From: RUG11551 sp045546875
GTDB taxonomy: Bacteria; Planctomycetota; Planctomycetia; Pirellulales; Thermoguttaceae
Assembly (NCBI GenBank): GCA_045546875.1
Contig: JAZQDP010000497.1
Location: 1 to 12,046, forward strand
Direction of reading: 5' to 3'
Length of the DNA stretch: 12,046 nt
This document shows, piece by piece, positions 6,748 through 12,046 of the stretch. The notes under the pieces were generated by a model that saw nothing but the letters and a program-made list of their open reading frames with translations, searched no databases and had not been told where the DNA came from. The translations under genes were made by a program, and so were the position numbers. Within the stretch, counting starts at the first letter, position 1; each line of letters starts with the position of its first letter.

Positions 6748-8019
6748 TTATTCTATCCTGTTTTCAGGTTCCGTTTTATTTACAGATTTGTACGAACGAC
6801 CTCCCGCATTTATTAGAATTTGCGTCAATTCTGGAAAATTATAAAATTGGGCGCAGTCCAAAGGCGATTTGCCCGTATTATTAATGGCATTTACTGGAAC
6901 GCCGCGGTCAAGAAGATTTATAACGGCAATTGCATCATGGTTATTAACCGCCTTTTCCATACGCCACGCCTTGGTGAACATTTCAGATTTTTCCGGTTCT
7001 GAAAGGTCTTTATAGTTCACAAACGGCTGTTCCAAATTCGAGTTCGGATTTGATTTCCATTTTTCCTCAAACTGTACCTTCAAAGAGTCGAATCTTTTCA
7101 ACTGAGCGCGTGAAAATTCTATCGAAAGGTTCTCAAGTTCAGCCATCGTTTCCTCATGATTCTCTTTTGTACTTGTTTCTGCAAGTTTTTTTATTTTATC
7201 GACGGTTCCAGGAAGAATACCGTCAACCGTTTCGCAAAACAAATCCCAACTCGGATAATCTTGAGATATCTGCATTTCCCTGCCTTCATATTTACGAGCT
7301 TGGATAAATGTTATCATAAAATTCATATCGAAATCGGTAAACGGAAATCCAGCTTGAAAGAGTTCGCTCTGCAAATAAAATTGATTGCGCTGCCAGTTGC
7401 ATTTCGGATAAACGCCCAGTGGTTTGATTTGATATCCTGCTTTTTTGAACAGGTCAATTTTCTCACGATCCAGTTTGTCGATATCCTTGGGAGACAGCTG
7501 AGCGTTAGTTGGCAAACGAAATGTTCCCGAAGCCCATTCACAATATTTTAAGAACAGTTCATCCAGTTCCATCGGTTTGACAAATTTCAGAAGAATTCGA
7601 AGATAAGCTGCGTCATCGTCTAACACGACAGATGACATAAGGCTACCAAGCATATAAATGCGATAGCGATACTTAATTTTCGACGACATTTCTGCTTTAA
7701 CATGATAATCCGCCCCCTGTTCCAGAAGGTATTCAAAAATCTCCGGCTGACGATAATGTATGGAAACATACAGAGGCGTGAAAGAATTATCGCCTGATGC
7801 ATTAACGTCCGCCCCATCGGCAACCAATTCTTTTACCGTCCCTAAATCGCCTTTCGAAATCGCTCGAACCAGTTCGCGGTTAATTCCTTCGGGAAAAGCG
7901 GCAACAACGGGATCGTTCCCCAATTCAATCTTCAATGAGCATGAAATACAAGGGAGAATAACAAGCAGAAACGCCCCTATTGACAACAATCTGGAATATT
8001 TATGAAAAAAGCTTTTCAT
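6748..8019 (-). CDS. Secreted or lipid-anchored protein with split ankyrin repeats
   Basis: From the ATG at 8019 the protein has 423 aa. It begins with an M-K-S-F-F-H-K-Y-S-R n-region, a hydrophobic core ending L-V-I-L-P and then C-I-S-C-S, which looks like a signal peptide with an imperfect lipobox (C-I-S-C, Cys27). Ankyrin-type repeats lie near residues 46-110, including G-D-L-G-T-V-K-E-L-V-A-D-G-A-D-V-N-A, and again near 351-411 (H-D-A-I-A-V-I-N-L-L-D-R-G-V-P-V-N-A). The roughly 240 residues between are not recognised; one part (about 271-331) is charged and probably helical. The likely site is the periplasm or a membrane surface. An in-frame TTG at 8061 has a better Shine-Dalgarno (GAGGG at 8068-8072, 6 nt spacing) and would add 14 residues before the signal peptide, so the start is ambiguous. 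The gene stands alone between the SDR gene and the rfb operon. Its partner and function are unknown. Confidence 0.75.
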   Translation of the reverse strand: MKSFFHKYSRLLSIGAFLLVILPCISCSLKIELGNDPVVAAFPEGINRELVRAISKGDLGTVKELVADGADVNASGDNSFTPLYVSIHYRQPEIFEYLLEQGADYHVKAEMSSKIKYRYRIYMLGSLMSSVVLDDDAAYLRILLKFVKPMELDELFLKYCEWASGTFRLPTNAQLSPKDIDKLDREKIDLFKKAGYQIKPLGVYPKCNWQRNQFYLQSELFQAGFPFTDFDMNFMITFIQARKYEGREMQISQDYPSWDLFCETVDGILPGTVDKIKKLAETSTKENHEETMAELENLSIEFSRAQLKRFDSLKVQFEEKWKSNPNSNLEQPFVNYKDLSEPEKSEMFTKAWRMEKAVNNHDAIAVINLLDRGVPVNAINNTGKSPLDCAQFYNFPELTQILINAGGRSYKSVNKTEPENRIE

Positions 8020-8076
8020 GACTAAACTCAAATAATACAACAAATACAAAGAGGACTTCAAGGAATGCCCTCAAAA

Positions 8077-8089
8077 GGAATTGAATTCC
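8077..8089. promoter_or_regulatory. 13-bp palindrome in the leader of the split-ankyrin gene (possible operator)
   Basis: GGAATT at 8077-8082 and AATTCC at 8084-8089 form a perfect dyad around G8083. It lies just downstream of the predicted transcription start of the ankyrin gene (-10 at 8101-8106) and upstream of both candidate start codons. This is a plausible place for a repressor site or a short leader hairpin. A 13-bp palindrome can also arise by chance, and no second copy was found in the window. Confidence 0.3.
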
Positions 8090-8100
8090 AACTGATTGTA

Positions 8101-8127
8101 ATTATATATTTGTTGTTTTTTTTGCAA
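8101..8127 (-). promoter_or_regulatory. Candidate promoter of the split-ankyrin gene
   Basis: On the minus strand TTGCAA (8122-8127) is followed after 15 nt by a perfect TATAAT (8101-8106). The spacing is shorter than the optimal 17, but the intervening A-tract and the exact -10 are encouraging. Initiation near 8094 would give a leader of about 33 nt to the TTG or 75 nt to the ATG. Confidence 0.4.
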
Positions 8128-8206
8128 TGGGGGGATGAGAAATAACAAAACTGGGAGACGGTCAAACTTGGATTGCAATGCAAACGCATGATTACACTCG
8201 TTTTGC

Positions 8207-8959
8207 TTATACCCACAACCGTCTGAGGAAAAAGACGGCGATTTTGTACTTCACCGACGGAACCAGCATAACAGTTGAGCCATGTTCAGCGCAGCGAATC
8301 GCTTTTTTGACAACCCAGTCGGCGTCCATCCATAGCCAGTTGGGAATCTTTCCGTAGAGATCTTTGTCAGCCAGCATTTCTGGCGTGGAATGGAATCCAG
8401 TTCTGACGAATCCGGGGCATAAGACAACCGCTCGAACGCCGGTTCCTTTCAAGTCGCACGCCAAGCCGCAGGTAAACGAGACGACAAACGCTTTGGTTGA
8501 GCAGTAGTCAACAGAACCCTTTCCAAAGAAAAACGCACCGACGGACGACGTGTTGAGAATATACCCCCGTCCGTTGGCTTTCATGACCTTCGCCGCCTCG
8601 TATGACAGACGTTCCACGGCGGCGCAGTGCGTTACAAGCATATCGGTAGAACGTTTAATGTCGTTGTCCGGGTAAATCTGACCGCCCAAGCCGAAACCGG
8701 CGTTGTTGATCATCCATTCCAGATCGGGAGTGGACGCGACCCGGCTCGCCAGAACGTCAATTCCGTCAAAGGTTGACAAGTCAACGCTCATTGTTTCAAT
8801 CTGAACGTCGGGCGCAAGGAGAAGCAGTTCTTCTTTGGCTTTTGCCAGCCGTTCTTCGTTGCGAGCGCAAAGAACAACTTTGTCGTTCTTTTTAACCAAT
8901 TGTCTGGCAAAGGCGAGTCCAAGACCGCTGGACCCGCCGGTAATGATTGCTGTAGCCAT
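8207..8959 (-). CDS. Short-chain dehydrogenase/reductase (classical SDR)
   Basis: This 250-aa NAD(P)-dependent oxidoreductase has all classical SDR landmarks: cofactor-binding T-G-G-S-S-G-L-G (7-14), N-N-A-G (85-88), catalytic Ser139 in N-T-S-S-V-G, Tyr152 and Lys156 in Y-C-S-T-K, and C-P-G-F-V-R-T-G-F (181-189). Arg33 in C-A-R-N, after the second beta strand, is compatible with NADPH preference. The overall look is that of the COG0300/DltE-like group, which includes 3-ketoacyl and lipid-type reductases; the substrate cannot be read from sequence. The C-terminus is hydrophobic and basic (about 237-250), so peripheral membrane association is possible. It starts 15 nt after the RND exporter stop codon without a strong Shine-Dalgarno, which suggests co-transcription with, and possibly a metabolic link to, the molecule the exporter moves. 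Confidence 0.9.
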   Translation of the reverse strand: MATAIITGGSSGLGLAFARQLVKKNDKVVLCARNEERLAKAKEELLLLAPDVQIETMSVDLSTFDGIDVLASRVASTPDLEWMINNAGFGLGGQIYPDNDIKRSTDMLVTHCAAVERLSYEAAKVMKANGRGYILNTSSVGAFFFGKGSVDYCSTKAFVVSFTCGLACDLKGTGVRAVVLCPGFVRTGFHSTPEMLADKDLYGKIPNWLWMDADWVVKKAIRCAEHGSTVMLVPSVKYKIAVFFLRRLWV

Positions 8960-8974
8960 AAATTCTTTACTGCG

Positions 8975-11902
8975 TTATGCGTTCTCAGGCGTGGATTCGA
9001 CAGCGTCGTTTTCTGGCTTCTTAACGGAACGGAGGAAAATCTTGCCCCAAGAGGAGAACAGGATTGCCGGCAACACTGTTAAGTCGCTGAAGAGCGCTGA
9101 GAACAATAATGCGAACATGAAAAAGCTAAAGTAAATGGTTGGAATGAATGGACTGAGCATGTTCATAACCAAGCCCAAAGAACATACTGACGATGTCTGG
9201 AACATGGCAGAACCGCATTTTCGGTACGCCAGTCGAGTGGCGTCTTTGCGTGACAATCCTCGCTGGTAACCAATTCTGTACCATGTAATAAAATGCACTG
9301 TATTGTCAACTGCAATGCCTAATGCGGCAGACCCGGTAAGCATTGTCCCCATTTCTACTCGCAATCCAATCCAGCCAACAATTCCAAAAACGAAAATTAC
9401 CGGTAAAAGACTGGGGAATACCGCGAGAATGCCGCACCGGAACGAACGGAAGAGGCAAACCAAAATAAGCCCAATAATCACAAATGCTGTTAAAAAGCTG
9501 ATTTTTAAGTCGTCCAAAAGTTGGTTTTGAGCTTTGTAAACAACCGGCACACCGCCCGTTACCATAAAGTCTGGAATGGTCATTGGCGCGTTTTGTGTTG
9601 TGGATGACGACGAAACCTGCTTGTCGGCAGCTTCTGGAGCAACTGGCGTAGTTCCGGGAACTTCGTCAAGACCGGGATCAACAGGAATTACTGCTTCGGC
9701 AGCCGGGTCAACCGGAATAATCGCAGCGTCTGCCGCGGGATCAACAGTGATGGCTGTATCCAATCCCGGATCAACAGGGATTATCGCGTCGGCGGCAGAA
9801 TCAATGACAATTCCATCGTTGTTTGGCAATTCACTTGTATTTGCTGTATTTTGTTCAGTCACGTTTTGCTCAGCTACTTTTTGATCTGCCATAGGCAACG
9901 CTTCTGCATTTTGTGCGCTGGCAGCGTTATCCGCTTGTTCCTCTGGCTTAAGCGCGTTATAGAGCTTATCGATGCCTTGTCCAACGGTTTGTACGGCATT
10001 ATGAATATTGACCATCGCGTCTTTAACAGACTGCTCGGTTTCTTGAATTTTTTGTTTGATCATAAAAGGATCTTTATTTGGCTGTTTTTCAGCTGCCGTT
10101 TCACCGGAAACGGTTGTCGATATACAAACGGATGGGTCGATAATCGTTTTGGAAATGTCGGAGATCGCTGTTTGAACAGCCGGCGCGGCAAGAGCCTTTT
10201 TCTTGGCGATTTCAATATTGCTTTCGACAATGTCTTTAATCTGTTGAATAATCGGACCGTAGTCAATTCTTCTCATGGCATAAGTCCGAATTGTGATTCG
10301 CCAATACTGTTTGTTATCAAGCTCCTTGAAATACCCGGATTTTGCAAAGCCCTCTTTTGCGATGTCGATTTTTCGATTAAACAGACGTCTTGCCGCCGCA
10401 GCGCGCGCTCCAGAGGTGGGAATTTCAGGGATGAAGTTAGTAATGCTGATAATACTAACGTCTTTCATTTCATCTTTGAGTTGCTGAGTTACATCTCGAA
10501 CAAAGCAGAGTCTGTCATAGATGTTTTCGTTTGTTCCTTGATCCCATGTGAACATAACTTCAACAGGAATTAATGGACCGAATTCTTTTTCTACCCAAGT
10601 GTAATCTCTGATAGGCTGAGTGTAAGAACGTAGCATGGAATATAAACCGATGCTTGTTTTAATTTTAGACGCTCCATAAAAACAAACGCCAGCAATAACC
10701 AGTGAAATCAGCAACACAACGTACGGAATTCGGCTTACCCAGGGGTAGAACAGATTTTCGATGATCGTTGCCATATCCCATTTGGAATCCTTCTTTGTTA
10801 CGTTTTGCCAGGATTTAATTGGATGGGATGTATAATAAATCGGCAGATAAATCAAAATAACCGAAACCGAAATTGCCAACGCAATAGAGGCGACCGATCC
10901 GAATTGACGAATCGGAACCAACTGGCTGTTCAAAAATGAGAGCAAGCCTGCAATAGTAGTAATTACAGAAATAAACGTTGGAACCAACGCTGTCTTTAGC
11001 GCGCTAAACATTGCTTCGCGCGGCTCCATACGGGTGATGGCGTCTCGATAATAGTTTGTCAAATGGATGCCTGCCGACATCGAAAGAACAAACGACAGGT
11101 TGATTGCCAGCAACAGGATTGAGTCAAATTGGAAATGGAACCAATAGATAATGGCAACGCACATCTGCTGGTTGAAGAATGAAACCAAAAAAACTATCCA
11201 GGCGGCGCGCCATGAACGGAAGCATAAATAGGATATAAATATTCCTATCATGTAGGACGCCAAGTTCATTTCGATGAGATATTTTCGACATATCGAGTCG
11301 ATAGCAACAGAGTCGATTGACGGACCCGCGGCATGGAATGTTTTCATGTCCAACCCGATTGACTGGGCTATTGTCCATACACAGCCAATTGCGTCTGGGC
11401 GATATTTTCTGCCCTCGACAGAAAGGAAGACAATCAAGCAGGTTTTATTGTAGTCGTCAGAAATGAGAAATCCTTTCATGCGTTCCAGGATTTCTTCGTG
11501 ATCCAAGTCCAGACTTTCGTCAGAAAGGAGTTTATAAACGTCTTGACCGGTAATGACGTCGCTAAAGAAAATATGCTCAGTCCCGTCTGACGCTTTTTGG
11601 GGTGCAATCAGCTTCTCCTTGAATTCCTGCACTTTAGGCGAATCGAGGGTGCAATCGTCCCAACTGACGAAAAAAATCTCGTTTGCGTCAAAGATATTGC
11701 CAAACTCTAAAAGCTGTTTTGTTTCCGGGAAATCCTTTGGAACCCAATCTTCCACCTTGTTTTCGGTGTGTCCCCACGTGTTTTTAGCTCCGTAAATAAC
11801 GAACGGAATAACCGCAATAAGAATTGAGACCATCAAAAAACGACGGTTGATCAAAGCTGTTAAGACAGCGTAAACGGTATCTGTAGCAAAGTTCTTTCTC
11901 AA
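8975..11902 (-). CDS. RND-superfamily (MMPL/HAE3-like) membrane exporter
   Basis: The 975-aa protein shows the duplicated RND plan: TM1 (about 22-38), a periplasmic loop (39-215), a TM bundle (215-357), TM7 (about 394-411), a second periplasmic loop (412-798), a second TM bundle (about 800-945) and a short cytoplasmic tail. The second bundle has G-I-A-V-D-N-T-V-H-F-I-T-W-Y-R (862-876), the proton-relay motif of HAE3/MMPL proteins. The matching first-half motif, S-A-G-I-H-L-T-N-Y-Y-R-D, lacks that aspartate. Family members move lipids, hopanoids or other hydrophobic molecules using proton motive force; the cargo here is unknown. The second loop is enlarged by about 200 residues, including a decapeptide repeat. 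The start is TTG, supported by TAAGG at 11912-11916 (9 nt spacing) and by a basic M-R-K-N terminus; the next Met (residue 24) would cut into TM1. It heads a two-gene unit with the SDR. Confidence 0.9.
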   Translation of the reverse strand: MRKNFATDTVYAVLTALINRRFLMVSILIAVIPFVIYGAKNTWGHTENKVEDWVPKDFPETKQLLEFGNIFDANEIFFVSWDDCTLDSPKVQEFKEKLIAPQKASDGTEHIFFSDVITGQDVYKLLSDESLDLDHEEILERMKGFLISDDYNKTCLIVFLSVEGRKYRPDAIGCVWTIAQSIGLDMKTFHAAGPSIDSVAIDSICRKYLIEMNLASYMIGIFISYLCFRSWRAAWIVFLVSFFNQQMCVAIIYWFHFQFDSILLLAINLSFVLSMSAGIHLTNYYRDAITRMEPREAMFSALKTALVPTFISVITTIAGLLSFLNSQLVPIRQFGSVASIALAISVSVILIYLPIYYTSHPIKSWQNVTKKDSKWDMATIIENLFYPWVSRIPYVVLLISLVIAGVCFYGASKIKTSIGLYSMLRSYTQPIRDYTWVEKEFGPLIPVEVMFTWDQGTNENIYDRLCFVRDVTQQLKDEMKDVSIISITNFIPEIPTSGARAAAARRLFNRKIDIAKEGFAKSGYFKELDNKQYWRITIRTYAMRRIDYGPIIQQIKDIVESNIEIAKKKALAAPAVQTAISDISKTIIDPSVCISTTVSGETAAEKQPNKDPFMIKQKIQETEQSVKDAMVNIHNAVQTVGQGIDKLYNALKPEEQADNAASAQNAEALPMADQKVAEQNVTEQNTANTSELPNNDGIVIDSAADAIIPVDPGLDTAITVDPAADAAIIPVDPAAEAVIPVDPGLDEVPGTTPVAPEAADKQVSSSSTTQNAPMTIPDFMVTGGVPVVYKAQNQLLDDLKISFLTAFVIIGLILVCLFRSFRCGILAVFPSLLPVIFVFGIVGWIGLRVEMGTMLTGSAALGIAVDNTVHFITWYRIGYQRGLSRKDATRLAYRKCGSAMFQTSSVCSLGLVMNMLSPFIPTIYFSFFMFALLFSALFSDLTVLPAILFSSWGKIFLRSVKKPENDAVESTPENA
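9653..9805 (-). repeat. Five tandem ~30-bp units encoding V-D-P-x-x-D/E decapeptides
   Basis: Within the exporter gene, residues 700-750 consist of five consecutive units of 10, 10, 11, 10 and 10 residues, each starting with V-D-P (first unit I-D-S): I-D-S-A-A-D-A-I-I-P, then V-D-P-G-L-D-T-A-I-T, V-D-P-A-A-D-A-A-I-I-P, V-D-P-A-A-E-A-V-I-P and V-D-P-G-L-D-E-V-P-G. At DNA level GGATCAACAGG-like segments recur about every 30 bp. The insert lies in the second periplasmic loop after a Glu/Gln/Asn/Ala-rich stretch. Confidence 0.8.
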
Positions 11903-11988
11903 AGTGTATGCCCTTATCGCAGGAAACAGTATAATGAATCTGGACGAGAAGCCTGCAACTAATCGTCAGAATAACAATGTGGAATCAT

Positions 11989-12017
11989 ATAATAACTTTT
12001 TTTTCTTAATTTGTAAA
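11989..12017 (-). promoter_or_regulatory. Sigma70-type promoter candidate for the RND-SDR unit
   Basis: Read on the minus strand, TTTACA (12012-12017) and TATTAT (11989-11994) are each one mismatch from consensus and separated by the optimal 17 nt, with an A-tract between them. Initiation would be near 11982, giving a leader of about 80 nt to the TTG start at 11902. No open gene was seen between the two. Confidence 0.5.
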
Positions 12018-12046
12018 TAGGATTTTTAATTAAAACTGTATAATAT

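Noticed and set aside
8160..8206. Possible terminator after the SDR gene
   Set aside because: Only a short TTGCAATGCAA near-palindrome without a usable loop or T tract was found.
9851..10573. 240-codon open frame on the plus strand opposite the RND exporter
   Set aside because: It is antisense to the second periplasmic loop of the exporter. The translation is cysteine- and asparagine-rich without any known motif, as expected for a mirror frame.

Overview
The window looks like a chromosomal segment of a Planctomycetota bacterium with moderate GC. This is an inference, with three supports: the RND transporter has the SAGIHLxNYYRDA sequence that I associate with planctomycete RND proteins, ankyrin-repeat genes are dense, and the gap at 37-259 holds a GC-rich 'GGGGGCTTACGC..CCCCGG' hairpin of a kind I recall from planctomycete intergenic DNA. 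No rRNA, tRNA, CRISPR array, transposase or phage gene was seen. Apart from a 36-base gene tail at the left edge, every gene is on the minus strand, so transcription runs from right to left.

Layout from right to left. (a) 11902-8207: a TTG-started RND-superfamily exporter (975 aa) followed 15 nt later by a classical short-chain dehydrogenase/reductase. They look like one two-gene unit, with a good sigma70-type promoter candidate at 11989-12017. (b) 8061-6748: a secreted or lipid-anchored protein with ankyrin repeats at both ends of an unrecognised middle region. (c) 6482-1563: a tightly packed four-gene operon, rfbF - rfbG - polytopic GT-C-like membrane protein - rfbH. RfbF, RfbG and RfbH are the first three enzymes of CDP-3,6-dideoxyhexose synthesis (glucose-1-phosphate to CDP-glucose to CDP-4-keto-6-deoxyglucose to the C3-deoxygenated product). 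Their key motifs are intact, including the iron-sulfur cysteine pattern and the Lys-to-His change that mark RfbH. The membrane protein probably acts in assembling the surface glycan that uses this sugar. The electron-transfer reductase (RfbI/AscD type) and the final C4 reductase or epimerase are not in the window. (d) 1474-260: a membrane-anchored protein made almost entirely of 11 ankyrin repeats. (e) 245-37: an intergenic stretch with several strong hairpins. (f) 36-1: on the plus strand, the last 11 codons of what looks like another ankyrin gene, convergent with (d).

Overall the window is a deoxysugar/surface-glycan cassette between ankyrin-repeat genes, next to a lipid-type RND exporter with a partner reductase. 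I see no strong evidence of an entirely new system. The points most worth a second look are the membrane protein embedded in the rfb operon, the decapeptide repeat insert in the RND periplasmic loop, the split-ankyrin secreted protein, and the 89-nt nested stem-loop near the left edge.
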